Shown here in pieces: positions 7,013 through 15,150 of a stretch of 16,189 bases of DNA; the first letter of the stretch is position 1, and the number at the start of each line of letters is the position of its first letter. The DNA is from UBA11889 sp046582115 (lineage in GTDB: Bacteria; Pseudomonadota; Gammaproteobacteria; Pseudomonadales; Azotimanducaceae): NCBI GenBank assembly GCA_046582115.1, contig JAYGFA010000094.1, forward strand, positions 1 through 16,189, written 5' to 3'. Position numbers and translations under genes: made by a program. The notes beneath the pieces were generated by a model. The model was not told where the DNA came from and ran no database searches. It saw only the letters and a program-made list of their open reading frames with translations.

Positions 7013-7912
7013 ATGTCGGTCAAGAATTTCCTATCCCTAACGGACTTTTCTCCTGAAGACCTCGAACAAATTATCGAGCGTGCTTCCGAACTGAAACGTT
7101 TGCACGACTCGGGCATACGACTTCGGCCGCTCGAAGGTAAAACCATGGCTATGATTTTCGAACTTAAATCTACTCGGACACGGGTAGCTTTTGAAGCCGG
7201 CATGCACCAACTTGGGGGCCACGCCATTTTCCTTCGGCCCGATGAAACTCAATTGGGTCGGGGAGAGCCGATACCGGACATGGCGCGCGTACTCTCGTCG
7301 TTGGTCGATATCGTCATGCTGCGCGTCCATGATCATGCCGATATAAGCAGCTTTGCGGCGACATCTTCCGTACCGGTAATCAACGGTATGAGCAATCGTT
7401 TCCATCCGTGTCAACTCCTCGCAGACATGCAAACGTTCGCCGAAAAACGAGGGTCTATTCGCGATCAATCGGTAGCTTTCGTAGGAGACGGTTACAACAT
7501 GTGCAACTCTTACATTCTTGCCTCGAAGCAGTTCGACTTCGACTTGGCGATCTCGACGCCCACCAAATTTCGGCCAGATGAAGAACTTATCGATGGTAGT
7601 AGTCGTGCACGTTGGGTCTCTACCCCCCAAGAAGCAGTGTCTGGTGCCAATCTGGTGGTGACCGACGTGTGGTCGTCCATGGGCCAAGAAAATGAACGCG
7701 TTGAGCGTCATGAAGCTTTCCAAGATTTTCAGGTCAACGCGGATTTACTCGACAGTGCAGATGCCAACGTCCTCTTTATGCACTGCCTTCCCGCACGTCG
7801 CGGCGAAGAAATAAGTGATGACCTTCTCGAAGACCCGCGCTCCGTTGTTTGGCTGGAGGCGGGCAACAGACTGCACTCTCAAAAAGCCCTACTTGAATTT
7901 ATGCTGAGCTAA
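7013..7912 (+). CDS. argF: Ornithine carbamoyltransferase, anabolic
   Basis: Transfers the carbamoyl group of carbamoyl phosphate to ornithine to give citrulline. The 299-residue product shows the carbamoyl-phosphate loop 'STRTR' (53-57), 'HPCQ' (131-134), the ornithine-binding 'DVWSSMGQE' (218-226) and 'HCLPA' with the reactive cysteine (257-261). Length and the compact N-terminus fit the roughly 300-residue anabolic class rather than the longer catabolic ArcB, and no arcA or arcC gene is near. At 159-165 the usual 'DGNN' reads 'DGYN', a minor variation. ATG 7013 is 29 bases after argD, with only a weak ribosome site (GCGGGT), so expression is probably as an argDF transcript. It converges with glpK. 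Confidence 0.96.
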   Translation: MSVKNFLSLTDFSPEDLEQIIERASELKRLHDSGIRLRPLEGKTMAMIFELKSTRTRVAFEAGMHQLGGHAIFLRPDETQLGRGEPIPDMARVLSSLVDIVMLRVHDHADISSFAATSSVPVINGMSNRFHPCQLLADMQTFAEKRGSIRDQSVAFVGDGYNMCNSYILASKQFDFDLAISTPTKFRPDEELIDGSSRARWVSTPQEAVSGANLVVTDVWSSMGQENERVERHEAFQDFQVNADLLDSADANVLFMHCLPARRGEEISDDLLEDPRSVVWLEAGNRLHSQKALLEFMLS

Positions 7913-7920
7913 CTTCGAGG

Positions 7921-7951
7921 ATTATTGCCAAGACTATCAAGCGGCGATAAT
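7921..7951. terminator. Candidate hairpin between convergent argF and glpK
   Basis: ATTATTGCC (7921-7929) and GGCGATAAT (7943-7951) pair over 9 bases, with one G-U wobble in the plus-strand RNA, around a 13-base loop in the 44-base gap between the two 3' ends. The stem is AT-rich at its base and lacks a T-run on either side, so it is a weak candidate for a shared terminator. Confidence 0.35.
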
Positions 7952-7956
7952 GGTTC

Positions 7957-9441
7957 TCAGGGGTTAGTCGCGAGCGCTTGCGCTACTGCGCGTCGCCACC
8001 CAGCTATACGCTCCGAACGAACGTCGTCATCCATAGCTGGTTCAAACCGCTTGTCAACGGTCCAACGGGTGCTCGCGTCTTCTAGATGATTAATGAGTCC
8101 CGCCCCCATTGCAGCCAGCAAGCCGGCGCCCAAGGCCGTGGTCTCGGTGACCTTGGGTCGTTGCATGATCAATTCGGTTACGTCGGACAGGAACTGACAA
8201 AACCAATTATTTTGGACCATACCTCCATCAATCCTTACCTGTTCCAGTTCAACCCCGTCGGATCGAAAAGCATTAAATAAGTCCATTGTCTGAAATGCGA
8301 TGCTCGACAGTGTCGCGGTCACGATCTCATCCACACCTGAATCCAGAGTTAATCCCGTTATGACTCCGCGTGCATCCGGTCGCCAATGCGGTGCCCCTAG
8401 GCCCGTAAAGGCTGGTACGACATATACACCGTTGGTGTTGCCGCCCGTTTTCAATGCAATTTCCCCTGTTTCAGCCGCGTTTTCGATAAAACCTAACTTA
8501 TCGCGCAACCATTTGACTGCGACTCCCGCCGCAAAAATACTACCCTCCGTCGCGAACGTGGTCTGACCATTGATCCTATAACCGACGGTGGTCAGCAATC
8601 CCGTTGTCGAATCCATTCGTTTCGCTCCGGTATTTACCATGACAAAACATCCCGTGCCATAGGTACTCTTCACCATACCGGGTGAAATACAACCTTGGCC
8701 GATTAGCGCCGCTTGTTGATCTCCGGCGATCCCAAAGATGGGTATTTCGGCACCAAACCATTGAGCTTCAGCCGTCCCGTAGTCATCAACACAGTCCTTG
8801 ACCTCCGGGAGCACACTGGCCGGAATCCCGAAATAGTCCAGCAGCGTGTCACTCCAAACATGACGCGTAATGTCGAATAATTGAGTACGTGAGGCATTGG
8901 TGGCGTCCGTAACATGGCTTCGCCCGCCAGTAAGTCGCCATACCAGAAAGGAATCTACGGTACCGAATCGCAGGTGATCTGCCCTAGCTAAGCGCTGGAT
9001 GTTCGGATCGCGAAGCAACCATTCAACTTTTGTACTAGAAAAATACGGATCGATGACAAGACCCGTGATCTCGTTGACGGCAGACGCAATTCCATCCGAT
9101 TGCATTTGAACGCACCGTTCTGCGGTGCGACGGTCTTGCCAAACAATTGCGTTGTGGACGGCTTGTCCCGACTCGGCGTCCCAAAGAAGTGTTGTTTCCC
9201 TTTGGTTCGTGATCCCGATCGCGTCGATCGCGGCCGCGTCCACCGGGCTGGCCGCAATGGCTTTGCGTGCAGCGTCCAATGTTGTGCTCCAAATAACCTC
9301 CGGATCTTGCTCGACCCATCCATCGCGCGGGAAAATTTGATCAAAGGGGCAACGGCCTTCGCCTACGGGGTTGCCAACCTCGTCGAAAACGATTGCTCGC
9401 GAACTCGAGGTGCCCTGATCTATCGCCAAAATGTAACTCAT
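7957..9441 (-). CDS. glpK: Glycerol kinase
   Basis: FGGY-family kinase that phosphorylates glycerol to sn-glycerol 3-phosphate with ATP, the entry step of glycerol use. The 494-residue product is normal length. Seen: the phosphate-binding 'DQGTSSSRA' (8-16), 'GITNQRETT' (76-84), 'NAIVWQDRRT', 'DPYFSSTKV', 'GTVDSFLVWRLTGG', the catalytic Asp241 in 'GIAGDQQAA', 'STYGTGCF' and 'VVPAFTGLGAPHW'. The arginine that binds fructose 1,6-bisphosphate in E. coli (in 'GGTRIPISG') is not present ('FGAEIPIFG'), and the C-terminal IIA-Glc docking segment also differs ('PAMDDDVRSE'), so the classical E. coli controls probably do not apply. No glpF, glpD or glpR lies nearby. ATG 9439-9441 gives the canonical 'MSYILAIDQGT'. 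A strong inverted repeat lies about 35 bases upstream. Confidence 0.97.
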   Translation of the reverse strand: MSYILAIDQGTSSSRAIVFDEVGNPVGEGRCPFDQIFPRDGWVEQDPEVIWSTTLDAARKAIAASPVDAAAIDAIGITNQRETTLLWDAESGQAVHNAIVWQDRRTAERCVQMQSDGIASAVNEITGLVIDPYFSSTKVEWLLRDPNIQRLARADHLRFGTVDSFLVWRLTGGRSHVTDATNASRTQLFDITRHVWSDTLLDYFGIPASVLPEVKDCVDDYGTAEAQWFGAEIPIFGIAGDQQAALIGQGCISPGMVKSTYGTGCFVMVNTGAKRMDSTTGLLTTVGYRINGQTTFATEGSIFAAGVAVKWLRDKLGFIENAAETGEIALKTGGNTNGVYVVPAFTGLGAPHWRPDARGVITGLTLDSGVDEIVTATLSSIAFQTMDLFNAFRSDGVELEQVRIDGGMVQNNWFCQFLSDVTELIMQRPKVTETTALGAGLLAAMGAGLINHLEDASTRWTVDKRFEPAMDDDVRSERIAGWRRAVAQALATNP

Positions 9442-9475
9442 AGCCTGGTTTTCGCTCCTCTATTCTCGTTTACGC

Positions 9476-9495
9476 CACCACTAGATGTAGTGGTG
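9476..9495. promoter_or_regulatory. Perfect inverted repeat in the glpK leader
   Basis: CACCACTA-GATG-TAGTGGTG is an 8-base perfect inverted repeat around 4 bases, centred about 45 bases upstream of the glpK ATG. It may be a repressor operator or, in glpK mRNA, a stable 5' stem-loop. Its core CTAGATGTAG also fits a loose NrdR core (CWANATNTWG). No T-run follows on the glpK strand. Confidence 0.5.
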
Positions 9496-9566
9496 TCCGC
9501 TTTACCCTATAACTCACAGGCAATCCACAGGTTTTCCTCAAGGAGTTTCTTGCATTCCCGTTATTA

Positions 9567-9582
9567 TCCCTTTATGTTGTGT
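9567..9582. promoter_or_regulatory. Weak NrdR-box-like site
   Basis: TCCCTTTATGTTGTGT agrees with the remembered NrdR consensus acaCwAtATaTwGtgt at about 12 of 16 positions. It lies 30 bases upstream of the better site at 9597, close to the roughly three-turn spacing usual for paired NrdR boxes. Alone it would not be called. Confidence 0.3.
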
Positions 9583-9596
9583 CGCTCGTACAAAAA

Positions 9597-9612
9597 AACC
9601 TACATATAGTGT
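9597..9612. promoter_or_regulatory. Candidate NrdR box
   Basis: AACCTACATATAGTGT matches acaCwAtATaTwGtgt at about 13 of 16 positions, including the whole core CWAnATATWG. NrdR is the conserved ATP/dATP-sensing repressor of bacterial nrd operons, and the position upstream of nrdA is where it is expected. Confidence 0.55.
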
Positions 9613-9686
9613 TGTTGTGCAGTTGTCGCCTCCGAACATCCAACGTTTGAAGAGCCCGATAAGGCAACAGAAGCCAAAAAGGGGTA

Positions 9687-9702
9687 ACACCACATATAGT
9701 AT
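9687..9702. promoter_or_regulatory. Second candidate NrdR box
   Basis: ACACCACATATAGTAT matches acaCwAtATaTwGtgt at about 13 of 16 positions and shares the exact 9-mer ACATATAGT with the site at 9597. It overlaps a perfect inverted repeat ACATAT-AGT-ATATGT (9692-9706). It lies 90 bases from the first box, farther than usual for a pair. Confidence 0.45.
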
Positions 9703-9784
9703 ATGTCCAAGCAGCCAGATCTTGTCTTTTAGTTAGTGAGGCGCGAAAGCTTAGCCGCGAAGTCAAAAAGGGGGCCAGTCGTTA

Positions 9785-12736
9785 ATGCAAGCAGAATCGG
9801 TCAGTCCAAACGACCAAACCCAAGAATCGCTCGAAAACAGCCCCGCCAAGGTGACTACTCCAACTCCAGGTCCAATTAGCCCATCCATTGCAGCGACTGC
9901 ACCCGGTCAGATTCGGGTCATCAAGCGCAACGGTACCGTTGTGCCGTACAGCGACGACAAAATCACTGTCGCGATGACCAAAGCGTTCCTGGCTGTCGAA
10001 GGAGGCTCCGCCGCCGCATCGCCGCGCATTCGCGAACTCGTCGCTGCTCTAGCGGGGCAGGTATCGGCGATATTTTTACGCCGATTTCCGTCCGGCGGAA
10101 CGATTCATATAGAGGACGTGCAAGATCAGGTAGAGCTTGCGCTGATGCGTTCTGGGGAACATAAAGTTGCGCGAGCCTACGTCCTTTACCGTGAGGAACG
10201 GGCTCGAGCAAGGGAAAGCGAGGACGTCGACCCAACGACGCAAAAATCGATCGCGATTAACGTCGTCCGGCGGGACGGCAGTCGCGTCGCGCTCGATATG
10301 GACCGGATCCGGATCCTGGTTACCGAAGCGTGCGAAGGGCTCGACGACGTAGATGCACACCGTATTCTGACCGAATCGTTATCCAATATGTACGACGGAA
10401 TATCCGAAGCGGATGTCGCCGCGTCGTTGCTGATTGCGGCACGAACATTGGTCGAGGAGGAACCAAACTACACGTTCGTCACTGCCCGACTATTGTTAGA
10501 TCAACTCCGTACCGAAGCACTTGAATTTCTCGACGTCCAGGGTAAGGGGCAAGATGATTATCAAACCACACAATCACAGATGTTGGATGCCTATGGCAAA
10601 GCGTTTCAGGCATTTATCCACCGAGGTATCGAGTTAGAGTTACTCGCACCCGAGCTCAAACGATATGATCTTGCGCGTTTGGGGATGTCGCTAATCCCGG
10701 AACGCGACCTTCAATTTACTTATCTCGGTTTGCAAACGCTCTACGACCGGTATTTTTTGCATTCAAACGAGGTTCGATTCGAGTTGCCACAAATCTTCTT
10801 CATGCGAATCGCGATGGGCTTAGCCCTCCAGGAAGAGGATCGCGAAGAACGGGCCGTTGAATTCTACAAGCTCCTCTCATCGTTCGATTTTATGAGTTCG
10901 ACACCTACTCTGTTTAATTCGGGAACGTCGCGGGCGCAACTGTCGTCTTGTTTTCTGACGACCGTCTCGGACGATCTGGAGGGTATATATAACTCTATTC
11001 GGGACAACGCTATGTTGTCTAAGTGGGCGGGTGGCCTCGGTAACGACTGGACGCCGGTACGAGCGCTGGGTGCGTACATCAAGGGAACGAATGGCAAATC
11101 GCAGGGCGTCGTGCCCTTCCTCAAGGTCGTAAACGACACCGCTGTCGCGGTGAACCAAGGGGGTAAACGTAAAGGCGCCGTGTGCTCTTACCTGGAAACC
11201 TGGCACCTGGACATCGAAGAGTTTTTAGAGCTCCGCAAGAACACGGGCGATGATCGTCGCCGTACGCACGACATGAACACGGCCAATTGGATACCCGATC
11301 TATTCATGAAACGAGTGTTCGAAGACGGCAATTGGACCCTCTTCTCACCCAACAACGTATCCGATTTACACGATTTACATGGCAGCAGCTTCGAAACACG
11401 TTATCTCGATTATGAGGAATTGACGCGGACGGGCGAGCTACAACTCTACAAGCGAGTCAAGGCGCAGGATTTGTGGAGAAAAATGTTGTCGATGCTATAC
11501 GAGACAGGGCATCCCTGGGTCACCTTTAAAGACTCTTGCAACGCGCGATCTCCACAACAACATATCGGCGTTGTGCACTCGTCCAACTTATGTACCGAGA
11601 TAACCTTAAATACGTCGGCAGACGAGATCGCGGTTTGTAATCTCGGCTCAATTAATCTCGCGCAGCATGTCGCCGAATCAGGCCAGTTAGATACGGAAAA
11701 ACTCAAGAATACAGTGCGTACAGCCATCCGAATGCTCGATAACGTCATCGACATCAACTATTACGCGGTTCCAGCAGCTCGAACTTCAAACATGCGGCAC
11801 CGGCCAGTGGGACTGGGAATCATGGGATTTCAAGACGCGCTGTACCGAAAACGGATCGCGTATGCATCCGACGCGGCGGTTGCATTCGCCGACGAATCTA
11901 TGGAGGCGATCTCTTATTACGCTATCGAATCATCCAGCGCGCTGGCCGAGGAACGCGGCAGTTACACGAGTTTCGAAGGCTCTCTATGGAGCCAAGGAAT
12001 ACTGCCTATCGACTCGTTAGAGCGACTCCAAAACGAAAGAGGAAAGGAGTATTTAGACGTCAATTTAGACACGCGATTTGACTGGGACGAATTACGGACA
12101 AGGGTCAAGACCCATGGAATGCGCAATTCAAATGTCTTGGCGATCGCGCCCACGGCGACGATCGCCAACATTACCGGCGTCACTCAATCGATCGAACCGA
12201 CCTATCAAAACCTGTTCGTTAAATCGAATCTCTCCGGCGAGTTTACGGTCGTCAATTCCCACATGGTTCACGATTTAAAACGTCAGGGACTATGGGATAG
12301 TGTGATGGTCAACGACCTCAAGTATTACGATGGCAGTCTCCAGCCCATTGATCGAATACCGGCCGACCTCAAGCAACTTTACGCAACGGCCTTTGAAGTC
12401 GAACCAAGGTGGCTCGTGGATGCCGCAAGCCGACGTCAAAAATGGATTGATCAAGCTCAATCCCTCAATCTTTACATCGCCAATGCATCGGGTAAAAAAC
12501 TCGACGTTATGTACCGCATGGCCTGGATGCGCGGCTTAAAGACCACGTATTACTTGCGTGCACTCAGTGCAACCAGTACCGAGAAGTCAACGGTTATCGG
12601 TGATGGCGCGCTCAATGCGGTTGCTTCAGAAGTCTCTTCCACCACCGGAATAAATACGGGTGAGCCCATGGGTGAACCTACGGAAGTACCACAAGCTTGC
12701 GCAGTCGATGACCCTGATTGCGAAGCCTGCCAATAG
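9785..12736 (+). CDS. nrdA: Class I ribonucleotide reductase, large (alpha) subunit with two ATP-cones
   Basis: Catalytic subunit that reduces ribonucleoside diphosphates to deoxyribonucleotides aerobically. The 983-residue product begins with a Pro/Thr/Ser-rich tail (1-40), then two ATP-cone domains: cone 1 at about 42-140 ('IRVIKRNGTVVPYSDDKI') and cone 2 at about 157-245 ('INVVRRDGSRVALDMDRI'). Two cones are the Pseudomonas aeruginosa arrangement; E. coli has one. The core carries all expected residues: redox Cys389 and Cys618, Asn601/Cys603/Glu605 in 'NLCTEI', the radical-transfer pair Tyr922-Tyr923 in 'TTYYLRAL', and the C-terminal shuttle pair Cys979/Cys982 ('DPDCEACQ'). The specificity region 'TPTLFNSGTSRAQLSSCF' is intact. 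ATG 9785 follows a purine-rich ribosome site; nrdB starts 11 bases after the stop. Dual allosteric control by ATP/dATP is established for relatives and inferred here. Confidence 0.98.
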   Translation: MQAESVSPNDQTQESLENSPAKVTTPTPGPISPSIAATAPGQIRVIKRNGTVVPYSDDKITVAMTKAFLAVEGGSAAASPRIRELVAALAGQVSAIFLRRFPSGGTIHIEDVQDQVELALMRSGEHKVARAYVLYREERARARESEDVDPTTQKSIAINVVRRDGSRVALDMDRIRILVTEACEGLDDVDAHRILTESLSNMYDGISEADVAASLLIAARTLVEEEPNYTFVTARLLLDQLRTEALEFLDVQGKGQDDYQTTQSQMLDAYGKAFQAFIHRGIELELLAPELKRYDLARLGMSLIPERDLQFTYLGLQTLYDRYFLHSNEVRFELPQIFFMRIAMGLALQEEDREERAVEFYKLLSSFDFMSSTPTLFNSGTSRAQLSSCFLTTVSDDLEGIYNSIRDNAMLSKWAGGLGNDWTPVRALGAYIKGTNGKSQGVVPFLKVVNDTAVAVNQGGKRKGAVCSYLETWHLDIEEFLELRKNTGDDRRRTHDMNTANWIPDLFMKRVFEDGNWTLFSPNNVSDLHDLHGSSFETRYLDYEELTRTGELQLYKRVKAQDLWRKMLSMLYETGHPWVTFKDSCNARSPQQHIGVVHSSNLCTEITLNTSADEIAVCNLGSINLAQHVAESGQLDTEKLKNTVRTAIRMLDNVIDINYYAVPAARTSNMRHRPVGLGIMGFQDALYRKRIAYASDAAVAFADESMEAISYYAIESSSALAEERGSYTSFEGSLWSQGILPIDSLERLQNERGKEYLDVNLDTRFDWDELRTRVKTHGMRNSNVLAIAPTATIANITGVTQSIEPTYQNLFVKSNLSGEFTVVNSHMVHDLKRQGLWDSVMVNDLKYYDGSLQPIDRIPADLKQLYATAFEVEPRWLVDAASRRQKWIDQAQSLNLYIANASGKKLDVMYRMAWMRGLKTTYYLRALSATSTEKSTVIGDGALNAVASEVSSTTGINTGEPMGEPTEVPQACAVDDPDCEACQ

Positions 12737-12747
12737 GAGGTCCATAC

Positions 12748-14034
12748 ATGCTCAGTTGGGATGAATATAGCGAAAACGGCGGTGCCAGCAAGACCACGGG
12801 ACAATCGGATATGCCACTTGTCGAACAATTCGACATCGCCGAAAATTTGCGACCTGCCCGTAATGCCAGCCATCCTGCCGAGGCACTCACCACAAACATC
12901 GATGACGCTGCCAACGATGCGCGAACGATACCACCACCATCCGATTCCCCGTCAGCTGACTTGTCTCGGAACACATTGACCGATGACATCGCGCCCACGA
13001 CTCAATATGAAAATACCGAGCGAGTCACTGTCGATCAGAAGCGTATGATCAACTGCCGCGCCGATCTTAATCAACTCGTACCGTTCAAATACGACTGGGC
13101 ATGGCAAAAGTATCTCGATGGATGCGCGAATCACTGGATGCCGCAAGAAATCAATATGACGGCGGACGTCGCGCTATGGAAATCTGAAGATGGCCTGAGC
13201 GAAGACGAACGAATTGTCGTTAAACGTAACCTAGGATTCTTTTCCACCGCAGATTCGCTGGTAGCCAATAACTTAGTACTTGCCATTTATCGGCTAATCA
13301 CCAACCCGGAGTGTCGGCAGTACTTACTTCGGCAAGCTTTCGAAGAGGCAATACACACGCACGCGTACCAGTACTGCATCGAATCGTTGGGAATGGATGA
13401 AGGCGAGATATTCAACATGTATCACGAAGTGCCGTCAGTCGCACGTAAAGCGTCTTGGGCACTTAAGTACACCAAGGAGCTTTCTGACCCCCAATTCACC
13501 ACAGGCACGCATGAAGACAATCAAGCATTGCTAAAAAACCTCATTGCCTATTACTGCGTCCTCGAAGGAATTTTCTTTTACTGCGGATTCTCACAGATAC
13601 TCTCGATGGGGCGACGCAACAAAATGACCGGCACCTCCGAGCAATTCCAATACATTCTTCGTGATGAGTCGATGCACGTGAACTTTGGGATCGATGTAAT
13701 CAATCAGATCAAACTTGAAAATCCACAATTGTGGGATTCGGAGATGCAAGAACTGGCGGCTCAGATGATACTGGAGGGTACTGAACTAGAGACTCAATAC
13801 GCACTCGATACGATGCCCCGCGGCATTCTCGGTATGAATGGCAACATGATGGCGGAGTACCTGCAGTTCATTGCCAACCGTCGGCTTGCCCAAATTGGAT
13901 TGCCCGAACGCTTTCAGGCTGTAAAAAATCCATTCCCCTGGATGTCCGAAATCATGGACCTAAAAAAGGAAAAAAACTTTTTTGAGACCAGAGTCACCGA
14001 ATATCAAACGGGTGGGGCGCTATCGTGGGACTAA
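12748..14034 (+). CDS. nrdB: Class I ribonucleotide reductase, small (beta, R2) subunit
   Basis: Ferritin-like subunit holding the diiron-tyrosyl radical that is passed to NrdA for each turnover. The 428-residue product begins 'MLSWDEY', has a low-complexity acidic/Pro/Thr-rich linker (about 10-90), and then the conserved fold from 'KRMINCRADLNQLVPFKYDW'. Visible ligands and radical residue: Asp140 (probable), Glu200 and His203 with Tyr207 ('FEEAIHTHAY'), Glu273 ('VLEGIFFYCGF'), Glu307 and His310 ('RDESMH'). The C-terminal tail 'EYQTGGALSWD' is the peptide that docks to NrdA. I use ATG 12748 because AGGAGG (12735-12740) stands 7 bases upstream; that ribosome site overlaps the nrdA stop TAG, implying tight translational coupling. 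An earlier TTG at 12718 inside nrdA is rejected. Confidence 0.98.
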   Translation: MLSWDEYSENGGASKTTGQSDMPLVEQFDIAENLRPARNASHPAEALTTNIDDAANDARTIPPPSDSPSADLSRNTLTDDIAPTTQYENTERVTVDQKRMINCRADLNQLVPFKYDWAWQKYLDGCANHWMPQEINMTADVALWKSEDGLSEDERIVVKRNLGFFSTADSLVANNLVLAIYRLITNPECRQYLLRQAFEEAIHTHAYQYCIESLGMDEGEIFNMYHEVPSVARKASWALKYTKELSDPQFTTGTHEDNQALLKNLIAYYCVLEGIFFYCGFSQILSMGRRNKMTGTSEQFQYILRDESMHVNFGIDVINQIKLENPQLWDSEMQELAAQMILEGTELETQYALDTMPRGILGMNGNMMAEYLQFIANRRLAQIGLPERFQAVKNPFPWMSEIMDLKKEKNFFETRVTEYQTGGALSWD

Positions 14035-14083
14035 CAATAAACAATCCAACCAACAAAGATTTCATCGCTTAAGACCCACCACC

Positions 14084-15067
14084 TCAAGGTGCCCGCAATA
14101 GTGTAATCATGTCGCCCAATTCACGGGCGAACTCTAACGGCTGATCCAAAAACACGTGGTGCTGCGCATCTTCGATTGCACACACCTTCACATCGCCTGG
14201 AATTAGGGAAAGCATGTAATCAAGTGTTTCTTTGGAGAAAAGTTCGCTGTCAGACCCATAGATGATTCCAACAGGGAGCGATAACCCGGCGTATTCTTCA
14301 GGATATCGCTCCCCTTCTTTCAGCGTGCTGGGTAGGTCCTCGTCAAATTTCCACGCCCAGCCGCCACCATCAATTCGCATGACCGACTGTTTCGCAATGT
14401 ACTTCAACACGAACTCATTCGCGCACGGCTGTGGCGGGTACAGACGAAAGCGCGCCTCTGCGGTTTCTCTATCCGGGTAGGATTTGGCCCGGTCACCACC
14501 CATCTGCGGCCGATCAGGAATAGGTTCGTCAGGATGGCGGATTCCCGAATCAACCAGAACCAACGCTCCAAACCGATCTTGGTATAGGGCCATCGCCTTG
14601 GTGGCCATGACACCACCGAAGCTGTGGCCAACAACGGTCACATCCGTGTCAAAACCGATAGCATCACAAACCCCAACAATTTCTTGAGCGTATGTTCCCG
14701 CGTCATAACCGTAGCGGTAATCCGAATCGCCCATCCCGGTTAAATCCATCGCGCCAACGTGAAACCGGTCAATCAATAGCGGAGCGATGAAATCCCACCA
14801 TCGCGAGTGGGCATTCATGCCGTGAATAAGCAACACGCCAGGCTTAGAACTGTCTCCCCATTCTTGATAGAACACATCGCAATCGTCGACTTCCACCGTG
14901 TCCTTCCGGGATTCAACGTCAATCGCGCCCCAAAACCACTCCGGTATCGTCGCTGAATCTTCTCGATCCCAGCGTGCCACTCTTGCCTCTACATTTGTCG
15001 CGTTAGCCCACGGTAGCTGTCGATGGTAGTCGGCCACATTGGAAAACGCGAGACTGTCAGGCACCAT
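14084..15067 (-). CDS. Alpha/beta hydrolase, substrate unknown
   Basis: A single-domain alpha/beta hydrolase. The 327-residue product has an N-terminal stretch of about 70 residues with no motif I recognise, then the fold: the HG oxyanion motif in 'VLLIHGMNAHSRWWD' (78-92), 'DLTGMGDSD' (108-116), the nucleophile elbow 'GHSFGG' with Ser149, the acid candidate Asp273 in 'IIYGSDSE', and His303 or His304 in 'AQHHVFLDQP'. The complete triad argues for activity, but esterase, lipase, C-C hydrolase or haloperoxidase-like roles cannot be told apart. I chose ATG 15065-15067; a GTG-type start farther up (to 15172) would add a weakly hydrophobic stretch but overlaps the divergent CDGSH gene. No signal peptide or membrane segment is seen from the chosen start. 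It converges with nrdB after 49 bases and diverges from the CDGSH gene. Confidence 0.85.
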   Translation of the reverse strand: MVPDSLAFSNVADYHRQLPWANATNVEARVARWDREDSATIPEWFWGAIDVESRKDTVEVDDCDVFYQEWGDSSKPGVLLIHGMNAHSRWWDFIAPLLIDRFHVGAMDLTGMGDSDYRYGYDAGTYAQEIVGVCDAIGFDTDVTVVGHSFGGVMATKAMALYQDRFGALVLVDSGIRHPDEPIPDRPQMGGDRAKSYPDRETAEARFRLYPPQPCANEFVLKYIAKQSVMRIDGGGWAWKFDEDLPSTLKEGERYPEEYAGLSLPVGIIYGSDSELFSKETLDYMLSLIPGDVKVCAIEDAQHHVFLDQPLEFARELGDMITLLRAP

Positions 15068-15150
15068 GAACACACTCGTTTCTCGCGCGGCCACGTATCG
15101 GAGAAAACCATGCCCCGCGCAACTTATCGCAACAAGACTAGGAATAAGCC

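Larger units (their letters stand above)
9442..9784. other. Divergent control region between glpK and nrdA (343 bases)
   Basis: No gene is supported here. On the glpK side there is the inverted repeat 9476-9495 and two CACAGG copies 11 bases apart (9515-9520, 9526-9531). The nrdA side holds NrdR-box-like sequences at 9567-9582, 9597-9612 and 9687-9702, then a purine-rich stretch AAAAAGGGGG (9765-9774) before ATG 9785 that serves as ribosome site. TATAGT at 9605-9610 and 9695-9700 could be -10 elements inside the boxes, but no good -35 stands at the right distance, so I do not fix a promoter. Confidence 0.7.

Noticed and set aside
7037..7723. Long open frame of 228 codons on the minus strand opposite argF
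   Set aside because: It lies entirely antisense to a clearly conserved argF, has no recognisable domain and no ribosome site; it is a by-product of argF codon usage.
9521..9529. DnaA-box-like CAATCCACA in the nrdA upstream region
   Set aside because: Two mismatches in the first three positions of TTATCCACA; DnaA does control nrdAB in E. coli, but one weak match is not enough.
9100..9609. 169-codon plus-strand frame running from within glpK into the control region
   Set aside because: Antisense to conserved glpK for most of its length, no ribosome site, low-quality composition at the end.
12718..12747. TTG start of nrdB inside nrdA
   Set aside because: The ten added residues are not family-like, and AGGAGG is perfectly placed for ATG 12748, which gives the conserved 'MLSWDE' start.
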